A DNA stretch of 64,000 bases from Pseudoalteromonas sp. OOF1S-7 (GCF_022347765.1 NZ_JAKRFZ010000005.1:62001-126000); one strand, 5' to 3'; positions 44,918-55,201 are shown, counted from the first letter of the stretch. Numbers and translations are program-made. The notes: generated by a model from the letters alone, not told the origin.

Positions 44918-46054
44918 TCAGACGAACAATTCTAGCAGGTCATTCAGATATCTGTGGCCCTTAATTGTTACCAACCATGAATCACCCTGGTCTGTCAGCA
45001 GCTTTTGCTCAATCGCTCGGCTAATGGCTGGCTCAATATCGTTCAGTGACAAGCCGGTATAATCACAAAAATCCTGTTTAGTACAGGGGGAGTGTAAGCG
45101 CAAGCAGTTCATAAAAAACTCAAACGGGCGATCTGCGGGTGCCACCTGCCAACTGTCGTATAAGTAGGGCTTAGTGAGATCCATATAGCCGCGCGGGTGT
45201 TTGACCTTGACGGTACGCAGTATCTCATTGCTCTCTGGTTGAGTAATTTTGCCATGAGCGCCGCAGCCAATACCCAGATAATCGCCGAACTGCCAGTAAT
45301 TCAGGTTGTGCCGGCACTGATAGCCATCTTTAGCATAGCCTGAGATCTCGTATTGTTGATAGCCGTGTTTGGCAAGCATTGCCTGGCCTTGCTCCTGAAT
45401 GTCCCACAATACGTCATCCTGAGGTAATGTAGGTGGTTTAGAAGCAAATTGCGTGTTTGGCTCAATGGTAAGCTGATACCAGGATAAATGCGGTGGGTTC
45501 AGATCTATCACTTGTTGCAGGTCACTTAACGCATCTGCAACGGATTGGTTTGGCAAGCCGTGCATCAGGTCCATGTTAAAGCTATTAAGACCCGCGTCGT
45601 GCGCTTCTAAGGCGGCGTGGCGGGCTTCGTGTTCACCATGGATGCGGCCCAGTGCCTTAAGTTTATCCGCCTGTAAGCTCTGAACACCGATAGAGATACG
45701 ATTGATACCGGCCGCTACATAGTGTTTAAAGCGATCGGTTTCCACCGTACCCGGGTTGGCTTCAAGGGTAATTTCTATACCATCAGCAAAGCCAATCAGG
45801 GCTTCAATGTCGCCCAGCAGTTGCGTGTACGCCGCGCCACTGAGCAGGCTGGGCGTGCCGCCACCAATAAAAATGCTATGCAGTTTACGGCCCTGCACCA
45901 GGTGTAAATCTGCGCGCAAGTCTGCGAGCAGGTGCTGAATATATTCCTGCTCGGGGATCTCGCCTTTCTGGCCATGGCTGTTAAAGTCACAATAAGGGCA
46001 TTTTTGCACGCACCAGGGCACGTGAATATACAAACTTAACGGTGGGAGTTTCAC
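44918..46054 (-). CDS. hemW: Radical SAM haem chaperone HemW
   Basis: The 378-residue protein has the radical-SAM cluster C15-x3-C19-x2-C22 ([14 protein letters not shown]), the [10 protein letters not shown] strand and the HemN-like C-terminal domain. It lacks the extra N-terminal stretch of true HemN and matches HemW, which inserts haem into target proteins. GTG start at 46054, overlapping the rdgB stop by four bases (GTGA). It is the last gene of the yggS-proC-yggT-DUF4426-rdgB-hemW row, a common gammaproteobacterial cluster. Confidence 0.95.
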   Translation of the reverse strand: MKLPPLSLYIHVPWCVQKCPYCDFNSHGQKGEIPEQEYIQHLLADLRADLHLVQGRKLHSIFIGGGTPSLLSGAAYTQLLGDIEALIGFADGIEITLEANPGTVETDRFKHYVAAGINRISIGVQSLQADKLKALGRIHGEHEARHAALEAHDAGLNSFNMDLMHGLPNQSVADALSDLQQVIDLNPPHLSWYQLTIEPNTQFASKPPTLPQDDVLWDIQEQGQAMLAKHGYQQYEISGYAKDGYQCRHNLNYWQFGDYLGIGCGAHGKITQPESNEILRTVKVKHPRGYMDLTKPYLYDSWQVAPADRPFEFFMNCLRLHSPCTKQDFCDYTGLSLNDIEPAISRAIEQKLLTDQGDSWLVTIKGHRYLNDLLELFV

Positions 46055-46644
46055 AGCTGACCTTTAAAATGTGCCAACAATTGCTGTAAGGCCTGACCGC
46101 GGTGACTGACGGCATTTTTCTCTTCTTTGCTCAGTTGTGCTGAAGTGCACTGAGCTTGTTCAACCCAGAAAACCGGATCATAGCCGAAGCCCTGTAAACC
46201 TTGCTGGTCTTCGGTAATACGTCCTTCCCAGCTGGCCTGACAAATAACAGGGGTTGGGTCATCAGCGTGGCGCATATAGACGAGTACACACCAGAAACGG
46301 GCTGTACGCTCTGTTATATCAGTCAGGCTGGCCAGTAGTTTGTCTATATTGTCCTGATCGCTGGCACCCGGACCGGCGAAACGTGCAGAATAAACACCCG
46401 GTGCGCCCTTGAGCGCATCAACTTCCAGACCTGAATCGTCAGCGATGGCCGGCAACCCTGTGACTTTAGCCGCATGTCTCGCTTTAATAATGGCATTTTC
46501 CACAAACGTGGTGCCGGTTTCTGCGACATCACCGACATTAAATTGGCTTTGTGGCAGGATGTCGATGTTCAGGTCTTTAAGCATACCGCCAAGTTCGGCG
46601 ACTTTGCCCTGGTTGCCGGTGGCAAGAACAATTTGTCTGGTCAT
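46051..46644 (-). CDS. rdgB: XTP/dITP pyrophosphatase
   Basis: The 197-residue Ham1/RdgB family enzyme removes deaminated purine nucleotides (dITP, XTP) from the precursor pool. Signature segments are [12 protein letters not shown] at the start, [21 protein letters not shown] near residue 68 (the metal and base-binding loop), QGFGYDPVF near 150 and VSHRGQAL near 180. Translationally coupled to hemW. Confidence 0.97.
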   Translation of the reverse strand: MTRQIVLATGNQGKVAELGGMLKDLNIDILPQSQFNVGDVAETGTTFVENAIIKARHAAKVTGLPAIADDSGLEVDALKGAPGVYSARFAGPGASDQDNIDKLLASLTDITERTARFWCVLVYMRHADDPTPVICQASWEGRITEDQQGLQGFGYDPVFWVEQAQCTSAQLSKEEKNAVSHRGQALQQLLAHFKGQL

Positions 46645-46645
46645 A

Positions 46646-47095
46646 TTAATCTATATAAAATTTTTGCTGAAATTTAAGTACGTGTTGGGTGTTGCCCTGA
46701 CGGACTGTGACTTCAAAACGATAGGTATCTTCATGATCCACATCCATCTGTGCCAGGTAATACACGGCATCGCCCTCAACCACTTCTTTAAAGGTCAAGT
46801 TGGTCTTGGTGCCGATCAAATTGCGTGCATGGCCGGTTAATGTGGCACGCTGTGCTGTGTTGTTCGCATCGTCAGCCAGCACGGAAATATTGATAATGGC
46901 TTTGCTGTTACTACGGGTTAAGCCGTATGCGCTGGCGATGGTTGGCTGAATAAAAGTCGACGGAAAGGCGATATAATGTACCTGCCAATCTCCCAGTTGC
47001 TTATACTGTCCACCTTGTGTGTTGGCGGCGTTCGCAGGCTGAGCTAGCAGCAGTACAGCCAGCAAAGACATCAGTGTAAATAAAGTTTTCATCAT
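46646..47095 (-). CDS. DUF4426 exported protein
   Basis: The 149-residue protein has a signal peptide ([23 protein letters not shown]). Its beta-rich mature part includes [20 protein letters not shown] near residue 35 and the C-terminal [18 protein letters not shown]. This is DUF4426, regularly found between yggT and rdgB in Vibrio, Shewanella and Pseudoalteromonas; its function is unknown. It is separated from rdgB by 1 bp. Confidence 0.9.
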   Translation of the reverse strand: MMKTLFTLMSLLAVLLLAQPANAANTQGGQYKQLGDWQVHYIAFPSTFIQPTIASAYGLTRSNSKAIINISVLADDANNTAQRATLTGHARNLIGTKTNLTFKEVVEGDAVYYLAQMDVDHEDTYRFEVTVRQGNTQHVLKFQQKFYID

Positions 47096-47110
47096 GAATT
47101 CTCCAAATGC

Positions 47111-47644
47111 TTAACGTAATAAGTCCATTACTAAAATTTGCAAAAACTGCATGCCGATCAGCAGCACTAAAATAGACAGATCCAGTCCACCCAGTGGCGG
47201 AATAACTTTACGAATAGGGCGCAACATAGGTTCAGTAAGTTGGTCAAAGACCGCTGCGATTGGATTGTAACCTTGTGCTACCCAGCTGAGAATAGCCCGG
47301 ATAATTAAAATCCAAAATACCAGCGAAAAGGCTTCTTTGACCACAGTCAGTGCACCTGAAATGGCTGCTCCCATGGCATCCCAGTATCCACCAAACATCA
47401 GCATCAGGACTGACATCTTGGCAAAGCCGACCAGCAGTGCCAATATCAGCGACGCCAGATCCAACCCCCCAAACCCGGGAATGAGTTTACGCAGTGGGTT
47501 CACAGCGAACGAAGTCGCTTTAATCACGGCCTGGCTCAGTGGGTTATAAAAGTCTGCTTTAACCAATTGTAACCAGAAACGCAGTAGTACGACCATCAAA
47601 AACAGGTCAAAAATAATCCCTACCAAAAATTGCATGGCGTTCAT
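47111..47644 (-). CDS. YggT family membrane protein
   Basis: Start at the ATG at 47644 (MNAMQFLVGIIFDL), preceded by GAGGACA; the longer frame reaching 47698 overlaps proC and is rejected. The 177-residue protein holds two copies of the YggT unit, each a pair of membrane helices followed by P-x-R-x-x-P. The two are NPLRKLIPGFGGLDLASLIL and MLRPIRKVIPPLGGLDLSIL. YggT/CCB3 proteins are linked to osmotic stress tolerance and, in plastids, to cytochrome maturation; the bacterial function is unsettled. Confidence 0.92.
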   Translation of the reverse strand: MNAMQFLVGIIFDLFLMVVLLRFWLQLVKADFYNPLSQAVIKATSFAVNPLRKLIPGFGGLDLASLILALLVGFAKMSVLMLMFGGYWDAMGAAISGALTVVKEAFSLVFWILIIRAILSWVAQGYNPIAAVFDQLTEPMLRPIRKVIPPLGGLDLSILVLLIGMQFLQILVMDLLR

Positions 47645-47654
47645 TGTGTGTCCT

Positions 47655-48476
47655 CTAAATTTGTTGTTCCATTTCCTGTGCCCGGGCAATGCAGGCATCC
47701 ATGGCGTCAGCCACGGTTTGTGGTAACTGGTTTGCTTTTAAATGTTCAACGGCTGCATGGGTGGTACCGCCTTTGGAGGTGACGTTCGCACGCAACTGCG
47801 CAATACTGATATCCTGCTGAGACAGTGCCATTTCCGCGGCACCCAGTGCGGTCTGTTGTACCAGCGCACGCGCTTGTTCTGGTGAGAAGCCCAGCGCGAT
47901 GGCCTTTTCTTCAATGGCTTCCATGAACAAGAAAAAGTAAGCGGGAGAAGAACCCGTGACGGCAATCACATCGTTAATCTGCGACTCTTCTTCCAGCCAG
48001 ATGGCGATGCCTGTTGATGAAAAGACCTGTTCAATATAGGCTTTTTCTTCCTCATTGATGTCTGCGGCAAACAGACCAGAAACGCCACGTCCAAGTAGGG
48101 ACGGTGTGTTAGGCATACAGCGCACTAATTTGACATCCTGTGCCAGCATCTCACGCAGGCGCTTAACGGTGATCCCCGCGGCAACAGAAACAAACAACTT
48201 GTTGCTGATATCCAGCCCGGCATCCACAAAGGTTTGACATAATTCAGCCATCATCTGTGGCTTTACAGACAACACGATCACATCAGCCTGCTGCACTGCC
48301 TTGAGGTTATCCTGCTCGGTACGCACCCCGAAATCGGCATGGGCCTTAGCCAGCTTCTCAGCGTTGCGATTGGTTGCAATGATACTCTGTGGGGCAAATC
48401 CGTTTTTGATCATGCCACCTATGATGGCATAGCTCATGTTACCTGTGCCGATAAATGCAATCGTTTTATTAGCCAT
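47655..48476 (-). CDS. proC: Pyrroline-5-carboxylate reductase
   Basis: The 273-residue enzyme carries out the last step of proline synthesis with NAD(P)H. The Rossmann motif IAFIGTGNMSYAIIGGMI is at the N-terminus, DVIVLSVKPQMM near residue 65, and the family signature with ITVTSKGGTTHAAVEHL-like sequence (VTSKGGTTHAAVEHL) near 232. It lies between yggS and yggT in the standard order. Confidence 0.97.
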   Translation of the reverse strand: MANKTIAFIGTGNMSYAIIGGMIKNGFAPQSIIATNRNAEKLAKAHADFGVRTEQDNLKAVQQADVIVLSVKPQMMAELCQTFVDAGLDISNKLFVSVAAGITVKRLREMLAQDVKLVRCMPNTPSLLGRGVSGLFAADINEEEKAYIEQVFSSTGIAIWLEEESQINDVIAVTGSSPAYFFLFMEAIEEKAIALGFSPEQARALVQQTALGAAEMALSQQDISIAQLRANVTSKGGTTHAAVEHLKANQLPQTVADAMDACIARAQEMEQQI

Positions 48477-48491
48477 TGGGAGTGTGTCACC

Positions 48492-49175
48492 TTATTGTCG
48501 TTTGCCAAAAATGTCCGTGCCGATGCGCACCATGGTCGCGCCACCCTGAATGGCCATTTCCAGATCGCCACTCATACCCATCGACAAAGTATCCAGCTGT
48601 TTATATTGAGCCTTTAGTCTATCAAAGCAAGCCTTCATTTGGCTAAAATATTCCAGCTGTTGCTGTGTGTCATCGGTTTGTGCGGTGATTGTCATCAATC
48701 CGCGCAGCTCCAGCTGGTGCGCGCCATCAACATAAGCGGCCAACTCGTCCAGTTCATGCGCAGTGCACCCGGACTTTTGCTCGTCGTTACTGATGTTCAC
48801 CTGGATAAGCACCTTGAGTGGCATCAGGTTAGTAGGCCTTTGTTCATTCAGGCGGCGGGCGATCTTGAGGCGATCGACACTTTGTACCCAGGAAAAATGC
48901 TCGGCTATCTGGCGTGATTTATTCGACTGAATGGGGCCAATGAAATGCCATTCGATGTCCTTTTGCTTGTCGAAGTGACGCACCTTGTCGACGGCTTCTT
49001 GCACATAGGACTCACCAAATAATCGCTGACCAGCAGCGTAAGCTTGTTCTATAAGTGCGATCGGTTTGGTTTTTGACACGGCCAGCAAAGCGACCTCCTG
49101 ATCGGTGGCATACTTTTGCTGCGCTTTTGCTATGCGATCATAGGCGTTGTTCAGCCGTTCTGCTATTGTAACCAT
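48492..49175 (-). CDS. YggS family pyridoxal-phosphate homeostasis protein
   Basis: The 227-residue single-domain alanine-racemase-like barrel has the PLP lysine in LLAVSKTKPIALIEQAY (near residue 35). It also has FGESYVQEAVDK, EWHFIGPIQSNKSR near 75 and the phosphate-binding SMGMSGDLEMAI near 205. It binds PLP and keeps vitamin B6 and amino acid pools balanced; no enzymatic activity is established for the family. First gene of the proC row, divergent from pilT. Confidence 0.96.
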   Translation of the reverse strand: MVTIAERLNNAYDRIAKAQQKYATDQEVALLAVSKTKPIALIEQAYAAGQRLFGESYVQEAVDKVRHFDKQKDIEWHFIGPIQSNKSRQIAEHFSWVQSVDRLKIARRLNEQRPTNLMPLKVLIQVNISNDEQKSGCTAHELDELAAYVDGAHQLELRGLMTITAQTDDTQQQLEYFSQMKACFDRLKAQYKQLDTLSMGMSGDLEMAIQGGATMVRIGTDIFGKRQ

Positions 49176-49204
49176 ATTATTATTTGCTCGTTGTGGAGTC
49201 TAAG

Positions 49205-50251
49205 ATGGATATTACTGAATTATTGGCCTTTAGTGTGCAACACAAAGCATCGGATTTACACCTTTCATCGGGTGTTTCTCCGATGATCCGCGTTGATGGC
49301 GATGTGCGCCGGGTAAACATTCCTGCACTGGAAGCGAAGGACGTTAACAGCCTCGTTTACGATATTATGAATGATAACCAGCGCAAGGACTATGAGCAAA
49401 ATCTTGAGGTAGATTTCTCTTTCGAAGTGCCAAACCTGGCACGTTTTCGTGTCAATGCGTTTAATGCCAGTCGCGGGCCTGCGGCAGTATTTAGGACCAT
49501 TCCCAGTTCGGTTTTGACTTTAGAAGATCTCGGTGCCCCCGAAATTTTCCGCAAAATTTCCGATTGCCCGCGTGGCTTAGTGTTGGTCACGGGTCCTACC
49601 GGGTCTGGTAAATCAACAACCCTGGCTGCCATGGTGGATTATATTAACAGCAACAAGCACCACCACATTCTGACTATCGAAGATCCTATCGAATTTGTGC
49701 ACGATAACAAACTGAGTTTGATTAACCAGCGTGAAGTGCACCGTGATACGCATAGCTTTAATGCTGCGCTGCGTAGCGCATTGCGTGAAGATCCAGACGT
49801 GATCCTGGTGGGGGAGCTACGTGATCTGGAAACCATTCGCCTGGCCATGACCGCAGCCGAAACCGGTCACCTGGTATTTGGCACGTTGCATACCACCTCA
49901 GCGCCTAAGACCATTGACCGTATTATTGACGTTTTCCCGGGTGAGGAAAAAGACATGGTGCGCTCTATGCTTTCAGAGTCTCTGCAGGCGGTTATTTCAC
50001 AAACCCTGGTGAAGAAAGTCGGTGGCGGCCGGGTTGCCGCACATGAGATCATGATGGGGATCCCGGCTATCCGGAACCTGATCCGCGAAGATAAAATCGC
50101 GCAAATGTACTCATCCATTCAGACCGGTGCGATGCACGGGATGCAGACCATGGATCAATGTCTCACCAATCTGGTAAACCGCGGCCTGATCACTAACCAG
50201 GATGCGCAGGCGAAAGCCCATGATAAAAACCAGTTTGGTACTTCATATTAA
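49205..50251 (+). CDS. pilT: Type IV pilus retraction ATPase PilT
   Basis: ATG at 49205 (MDITELLAFSVQHKASDLHL) follows GTGGAGTC at good spacing; the seven-codon longer frame is rejected. The 348-residue AAA-type hexameric motor has a Walker A GPTGSGKSTT near residue 130, an Asp box, Walker B ILVGELRDLET near 200, and the AIRNLIRE retraction motif near 290. It powers pilus depolymerisation for twitching, DNA uptake and adhesion. pilU follows 15 bp later. Confidence 0.97.
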   Translation: MDITELLAFSVQHKASDLHLSSGVSPMIRVDGDVRRVNIPALEAKDVNSLVYDIMNDNQRKDYEQNLEVDFSFEVPNLARFRVNAFNASRGPAAVFRTIPSSVLTLEDLGAPEIFRKISDCPRGLVLVTGPTGSGKSTTLAAMVDYINSNKHHHILTIEDPIEFVHDNKLSLINQREVHRDTHSFNAALRSALREDPDVILVGELRDLETIRLAMTAAETGHLVFGTLHTTSAPKTIDRIIDVFPGEEKDMVRSMLSESLQAVISQTLVKKVGGGRVAAHEIMMGIPAIRNLIREDKIAQMYSSIQTGAMHGMQTMDQCLTNLVNRGLITNQDAQAKAHDKNQFGTSY

Positions 50252-50266
50252 ACCCGGGAGGTCGTG

Positions 50267-51391
50267 ATGGAGCTTGTACATTACTTGCAAACGATGAAGG
50301 ACAAAGGGGCATCGGATTTGTTTGTGTCTGCTGGTTTACCTGTGAGTGCCAAAATTGATGGTGAACTGCGGGCGTTGGACGATGATGTGCTGGATGCTGA
50401 GGCGTCACTCGTCATGGTTGAGTCGGCCATGAGCGAAAAGCAAAAACAGCAATTTCATGGTGAAAAAGAATGTAACTTTGCGGTGGCGAATGAGATTGGC
50501 CGCTTTAGGGTATCGGCGTTCTGGCAGCGGGACTGTGCGGGGATGGTGATCCGTCGTATTGTCACGGATATCCCTGAAGTGACCGACTTAGGCCTGCCTT
50601 CGGTACTGACCGATGTGATCATGTCTAAACGTGGTCTGGTGCTATTTGTCGGCGGTACTGGCACCGGTAAGTCGACCTCACTCGCGGCCCTGTTGGGGTA
50701 TCGTAATCGCAACCAGCGCGGTCATATTTTAACCATAGAAGATCCGATTGAATTTGTTCACCAGCATCGTAAAAGTATCATCACTCAGCGTGAAGTTGGG
50801 CTGGATACGGAAAGCTTTGAATCGGCACTGAAAAGCTCGTTGCGTCAGGCACCAGATGTGATCCTGATCGGTGAGATCCGCTCTCGTGAGACCATGGAGT
50901 ATGCGCTGAGCTTTGCCGAAACCGGCCATCTGTGTGTTGCGACTTTGCACGCCAATAATGCCAACCAGGCCATTGACCGTATTATGCACCTGGTACCAAA
51001 AGAGAAGCACGACAAACTGAAATACGATCTGGCGCTCAACCTCAGAGCCATTGTGGCGCAGCAGCTGGTACCGTCGGCCAAAGGGGAAGGGCGTGTGGCG
51101 GCCATTGAGGTGATGCTCAACTCTCCTATGGTGGCAGAGCTGATTAAAAAAGGCGACATTGGTTCGATTAAAGAGACCATGTCTAAGTCTAAAGAGATGG
51201 GGATGCAAACTTTTGATCAGGCGTTATTTGATTTATACAAACAACAAAGGATCAACTATGCCGATGCGTTGCACCATGCCGACTCACCGAATGATCTGCG
51301 CCTAATGATAAAACTGCAGAACAACGAGCAAAAAGGCGCTGGCTTTTTGCAAGGGGTGACTGTTGACGGCCTGGATGATAAAAAACGTTAA
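50267..51391 (+). CDS. pilU: Type IV pilus retraction accessory ATPase PilU
   Basis: ATG at 50267 follows GGGAGG. The 374-residue PilT paralogue has Walker A GGTGTGKSTS near residue 130, Walker B ILIGEIRSRET near 200 and the longer C-terminal tail ([13 protein letters not shown]) typical of PilU. It acts together with PilT to raise the retraction force. The next gene starts inside its last codons (overlap 17 bp), indicating cotranscription. Confidence 0.95.
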   Translation: MELVHYLQTMKDKGASDLFVSAGLPVSAKIDGELRALDDDVLDAEASLVMVESAMSEKQKQQFHGEKECNFAVANEIGRFRVSAFWQRDCAGMVIRRIVTDIPEVTDLGLPSVLTDVIMSKRGLVLFVGGTGTGKSTSLAALLGYRNRNQRGHILTIEDPIEFVHQHRKSIITQREVGLDTESFESALKSSLRQAPDVILIGEIRSRETMEYALSFAETGHLCVATLHANNANQAIDRIMHLVPKEKHDKLKYDLALNLRAIVAQQLVPSAKGEGRVAAIEVMLNSPMVAELIKKGDIGSIKETMSKSKEMGMQTFDQALFDLYKQQRINYADALHHADSPNDLRLMIKLQNNEQKGAGFLQGVTVDGLDDKKR

Positions 51392-52307
51392 CAGGGCGCT
51401 GCGCACGGCGCTAATATGCCTGTGCTGCCTGGTGGTCAGCCCCGCTGCGCTGGCAGCGAGGATTGCTGCTGAGCAGCCGGCCAGCGACAATGTGGTAGAT
51501 ATGTTTATCCGCGACGATGTCTATGCCGACTACCTGCGCTTTTTGAATGGTCGCGAACCTCTTGAAGTGACTCAGTTCTCGGGCAACTATGTGCGCAGAG
51601 ATGTGGTAGATATGGTGCTGGCGCAACAAGCACTGGCTCTGGGTGGCTTCAGAAAAGTTTTCACCTACCGGCCTGGTAATGTCAGTTTTCGCCACTCTAA
51701 TCTGCTCGAACAGGGTAAGCTGCTGCTGAGCTTCGACAGTTACTGGCTCGAAGATGCTCAAGCCAAAGCCGATAAACTGTTTATCAGTGATGCGGTGATC
51801 CGTCGGGGTGAGTATTTTGCCGGCATTTTCTATGCCCCGGAGAATCTGGCGGTAGCACGCATCACCCGATTAGATGAATTGCGTGAGTTGAGTGCGGTGT
51901 CCACCAGTCGTTGGCGAACAGACTGGCAAACGCTGAACAGTCTGGGCCTTAAGCACTTGATGAATGAACCCGTCTGGGCATCGCAGGCCCAAATGGTCAA
52001 CCGGCAATGGGTCGACTTTATGCTCATGCCGCTGATGCCGAGCCTGGATAATGAGTTCAGGCTGGATGATATCTTTTTGGTGGCACACCCCAACTTAGTG
52101 GTGCAGTTTGATGGCAGTCGCCATTTTGTGGTGTCGCGACTGCATCCCGATGGGGAAAGAGCATTTAAGGCATTACAAAGCGGCTTAAAGCAACTCAGGG
52201 CGCAAGGTATGATCCGTCAGGCTTATGAGCAGGCCGGATTTATCCCCGACCAGCGGCGCTATCGGGTGCTCAACCCCATTGCGCCTCAAAAAAGCTCTCC
52301 AGAATGA
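51375..52307 (+). CDS. Exported solute-binding-like protein of unknown role, coupled to pilU
   Basis: Start taken at the ATG at 51375 ([20 protein letters not shown]); a TTG at 51363 is the alternative. A signal peptide (ending near LAARIAA) is followed by about 280 residues with binding-protein-like alternation: [52 protein letters not shown]. No catalytic motif is visible. It overlaps the end of pilU by 17 bp, and its 3' end overlaps the convergent ruvX by 38 bp. Its place after pilTU may reflect only transcription, and a link to pilus function is unproven. Confidence 0.7.
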   Translation: MIKNVNRALRTALICLCCLVVSPAALAARIAAEQPASDNVVDMFIRDDVYADYLRFLNGREPLEVTQFSGNYVRRDVVDMVLAQQALALGGFRKVFTYRPGNVSFRHSNLLEQGKLLLSFDSYWLEDAQAKADKLFISDAVIRRGEYFAGIFYAPENLAVARITRLDELRELSAVSTSRWRTDWQTLNSLGLKHLMNEPVWASQAQMVNRQWVDFMLMPLMPSLDNEFRLDDIFLVAHPNLVVQFDGSRHFVVSRLHPDGERAFKALQSGLKQLRAQGMIRQAYEQAGFIPDQRRYRVLNPIAPQKSSPE

Positions 52308-52716
52308 TAATGGCAGACATACCATCAATCTTATCTTTGGCCAAAGAGCGGTAGCCGCCTTGCTCAAATAACCGGGCTTTGGCATCTGCCGTCGTCAGAC
52401 GTTCGTCCTGAGTTTCGACCGGTAAGCGAAACTGGTTGTGTAGTCGGTTGGCGAATTTTTTGGCGCGAAAGGTCAGATCCTGATGCGAACCATCCATATT
52501 CAGTGGCAGCCCAACCACCAACAGGTCGGGTTTCCACTGCTCGATATACGGGGCGATATCCTGCCAGTCGGGAATACCATCACGGGCTTTAACTGCGCCC
52601 AGGCTGCTGGCTGTGCCCGTCATTTCCTGTCCTACGGCCAGGCCGATGCTGCGGGTGCCAAAATCAAAGCCAATGACTGTACGCTGGCCAGGGGCTGTTT
52701 TTTCGTTATTGCTCAT
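52270..52716 (-). CDS. ruvX: Putative pre-16S rRNA nuclease / Holliday junction resolvase-like protein
   Basis: The 148-residue YqgF/RuvX family protein has the RNase H-like fold. The first acidic strand is [17 protein letters not shown] near residue 14, with [14 protein letters not shown] near 65, [10 protein letters not shown] near 103, and the last acidic helix [14 protein letters not shown] near 128. In Escherichia coli YqgF is essential and acts in 16S rRNA 5' maturation. Last gene of the rsmE-gshB-yqgE-ruvX row. Confidence 0.95.
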   Translation of the reverse strand: MSNNEKTAPGQRTVIGFDFGTRSIGLAVGQEMTGTASSLGAVKARDGIPDWQDIAPYIEQWKPDLLVVGLPLNMDGSHQDLTFRAKKFANRLHNQFRLPVETQDERLTTADAKARLFEQGGYRSLAKDKIDGMSAIIILESFFEAQWG

Positions 52717-52792
52717 GGTGTATGTCTCAATTAATCACAGGCCGTCGCCAACAGGTTAAGTGGCAACAGGCTGTTAACTGGGGTAGTGTGGT

Positions 52793-53350
52793 TCAGGCGT
52801 GGCCCGCCTCGGTGCTCAGCTGGCCGGCGTCAATGCCAAGCATTTCTACCGCTTTTTCCCAGCGTTTTTCCGGTGGTGTATTAAAAATAATGGCCGGGTC
52901 GGCTTCTATGATCAGCCAGGAGTTTTCCAGGATCTCTTTTTCCAGCTGCCCTTGTTCCCACCCTGAATAGCCCAGCGTAATGATAAATGCATCCGGACAA
53001 TTGTGTGAGGTCAGTGACGCCAACACATCTTTGGAGGTGGTGATCATGATGTCTGAACTGAGTTCACGGCTGGATGCATAACCGGGTTTGGGCGTGTGCA
53101 GTACAAAGCCTCGGTCAGTATGGACTGGTCCACCGGCAAACACAGATTGGCGAGCAGCTGTACTGGATTTATCATTGTCTATCTCTATCTGGTCAAGCAG
53201 CTCACCCACAGTGACATTAATAGGGTGATTGACGACCAGGCCCATTGCGCCTTCTTCGTTGTGCTCACAAATGTAGGTGACCGTGTGCTTAAAGAAGGGA
53301 TCTTGCAGGTTTGGCATGGCGACCAAAAAATGATTTGCGAGTGATTGCAT
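52793..53350 (-). CDS. YqgE/AlgH family protein
   Basis: The 185-residue protein has the DUF179 sequence: LANHFLVAMPNLQDPFFKHT at the start, EGAMGLVVNHPI near residue 35, VFAGGPVHTDRGFVLH near 70 and LGYSGWEQGQLEKEI near 125. In Pseudomonas AlgH affects alginate and virulence gene expression; the molecular activity is not settled. It stands between gshB and ruvX as in most gammaproteobacteria. Confidence 0.95.
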   Translation of the reverse strand: MQSLANHFLVAMPNLQDPFFKHTVTYICEHNEEGAMGLVVNHPINVTVGELLDQIEIDNDKSSTAARQSVFAGGPVHTDRGFVLHTPKPGYASSRELSSDIMITTSKDVLASLTSHNCPDAFIITLGYSGWEQGQLEKEILENSWLIIEADPAIIFNTPPEKRWEKAVEMLGIDAGQLSTEAGHA

Positions 53351-53368
53351 AGCGAGACCCCCTTTTAA

Positions 53369-54328
53369 TTATTCTTTAGTATGGTCGAGTTTTGCCGCAA
53401 TGGCATCAAAAAACTTGTCCATAATAGAAATATCAAACGCAGCTTCGATTTCTTTCACACAGGTAGGTGCAGTGACATTAATCTCAGTCAGTTTGTCGCC
53501 GATGATGTCCAGGCCAACAAAAATCAACCCTTTTTCTTTTAAAACCGGTGCAACGGCTTCAGCTATTTTGCGGTCGCTGTCACTGATTGGGCGTGCTTCA
53601 CCTCGGCCACCTGCAGCCAGATTGCCTCGTGTTTCGCCCCCTTGCGGAATACGTGCCAAACAGTAGGGCATGACTTCACCATCGACGACCAGTACGCGTT
53701 TGTCACCGTCTTTAATCGCAGGGATATAATTTTGCGCCATGGCAAAACGACTGCCGTGCTCGGTAAGGGTTTCGCAGATCACACCAATGTTAGGGTCATC
53801 GTGAGTGACCCGGAAAATCGAGGCGCCACCCATACCGTCCAGCGGCTTGAGAATGATATCGCCATGCTTTGCCAGAAATTCACGGATCTGCGATGCTGAG
53901 CGCGTGACTAAGGTATCTGGCGTGTGTTCACTGAACCAGGCTGTAAACAGTTTTTCATTGGCATCACGCAGGCTTTGTGGTTTGTTGATCACTAAAGTAC
54001 CAGCTTGCTCAGCGCGCTCCAGTATGTAAGTCGCGTAAATATATTCGGTATCAAACGGCGGATCTTTACGCATCAGGATCACGTCCAGATCGCTTAGTGC
54101 AATGTCGTCTTTGTCGGCCAGCTCATACCAGTGATTGACATCGTCAAACACGGTTGCTTTGGCGGCGGTGGCCCGGGCTTCACCCTGGTACAAGTACAAA
54201 TCCTGCATTTCCATGTAGTAAAGCTCATATCCACGTGCCTGTGCTGCCAGCATCATGGCGAAGCCAGTATCTTTTTTGATATTAAAGCCACTGATTGGAT
54301 CTGAGATGATCCCGAGTTTCGCTGCCAT
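53369..54328 (-). CDS. gshB: Glutathione synthetase
   Basis: The 319-residue ATP-grasp enzyme joins gamma-glutamylcysteine and glycine. Features include KLGIISDPISGFNIKKDTGF at the start, LKPLDGMGGASIFRV near residue 160, QGGETRGNLAAGGRGEA near 225 (the glycine-rich loop) and ITEINVTAP-type metal ligands (KLTEINVTAPTCVKEIE) near 280. Same strand and order as in Escherichia coli: rsmE, gshB, yqgE, ruvX. Confidence 0.97.
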   Translation of the reverse strand: MAAKLGIISDPISGFNIKKDTGFAMMLAAQARGYELYYMEMQDLYLYQGEARATAAKATVFDDVNHWYELADKDDIALSDLDVILMRKDPPFDTEYIYATYILERAEQAGTLVINKPQSLRDANEKLFTAWFSEHTPDTLVTRSASQIREFLAKHGDIILKPLDGMGGASIFRVTHDDPNIGVICETLTEHGSRFAMAQNYIPAIKDGDKRVLVVDGEVMPYCLARIPQGGETRGNLAAGGRGEARPISDSDRKIAEAVAPVLKEKGLIFVGLDIIGDKLTEINVTAPTCVKEIEAAFDISIMDKFFDAIAAKLDHTKE

Positions 54329-54403
54329 TGGGGTAACCTTATGTAAAGTGAATCAATTCAACTGCTAAGTACTTGGATAGGATATAAGGGCGAAACTGGT
54401 TTT

Positions 54404-55138
54404 TTAAAGGGCCAGATCACCAAACTCAAGTTGCAATGCGCTGAGTACAGTGAGGGCGGCGGTTTCAGTGCGCAGTACGCGTGGGCCGAGGCGAATATCA
54501 ATAAACCCTTGCTGTGCTGTGGCGGCCATTTCCTCATCAGTAAAGCCCCCTTCAGGGCCGACTAAGAAACGAACGCCCTGCTCTGGCTGTGGCAGGGTTT
54601 TAATTGAATGTTCGGCTCTTGGGTGCAGTGTCAGCTTAAGTGCCTTGCTACTTTGTGCCAGCCACTCATCAATTGAAATTGGTGGATGGATGGTCGTAAT
54701 GGTATTGCGACCAGATTGCTCGGCGGCTGCGATGGCGATTTTTTGCCATTGCTGATGTTTCTTTGCCAGCCGCTCACCGCTGAGTTTCACACCACAGCGG
54801 GTGGTAAATAAAGGAGTGATCTCGGTGATCCCCAGTTCCACAGATTTCTGAATAGTAAAGTCCATTTTATCACCTCGCGAGATCCCCTGACCGAGGTGAA
54901 TAGACAGCGGTGATTCAACCTGTTTATCAATATACTGCTCAGGCGTTACCCGTACTTTCTTTTTACTGACCTCACAGATAGAAGCCAGATATTCTCCGCC
55001 CTGGCCATTGAACAGACTGAGCTGATCCCCTTCGCCCATACGCAGTACACGGGCAACGTGCCCGGCAGCATCATCGCCAAGGTCAATCGCTTCACCAATC
55101 ACTAGGTCTGAAGGCTGATAAATATGAGGTATGCGCAT
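54404..55138 (-). CDS. rsmE: 16S rRNA (uracil-1498-N3)-methyltransferase RsmE
   Basis: The 244-residue SPOUT-class enzyme has an N-terminal PUA-like domain (HVARVLRMGEGDQLSLFNG near residue 28). The knotted C-terminal domain is marked by FLVGPEGGFTDEEM near 195 and LRLGPRVLRTETAAL-type sequence (IRLGPRVLRTETAAL) near 216. It methylates U1498 in the ribosome decoding centre. First of the gshB row. Confidence 0.97.
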   Translation of the reverse strand: MRIPHIYQPSDLVIGEAIDLGDDAAGHVARVLRMGEGDQLSLFNGQGGEYLASICEVSKKKVRVTPEQYIDKQVESPLSIHLGQGISRGDKMDFTIQKSVELGITEITPLFTTRCGVKLSGERLAKKHQQWQKIAIAAAEQSGRNTITTIHPPISIDEWLAQSSKALKLTLHPRAEHSIKTLPQPEQGVRFLVGPEGGFTDEEMAATAQQGFIDIRLGPRVLRTETAALTVLSALQLEFGDLAL

Positions 55139-55201
55139 GGTGGACTATTCCGCTGTTAAATAGCCGTAATGGTAAGGGGTTATGTACGGTGAGTCCAGCA
55201 T

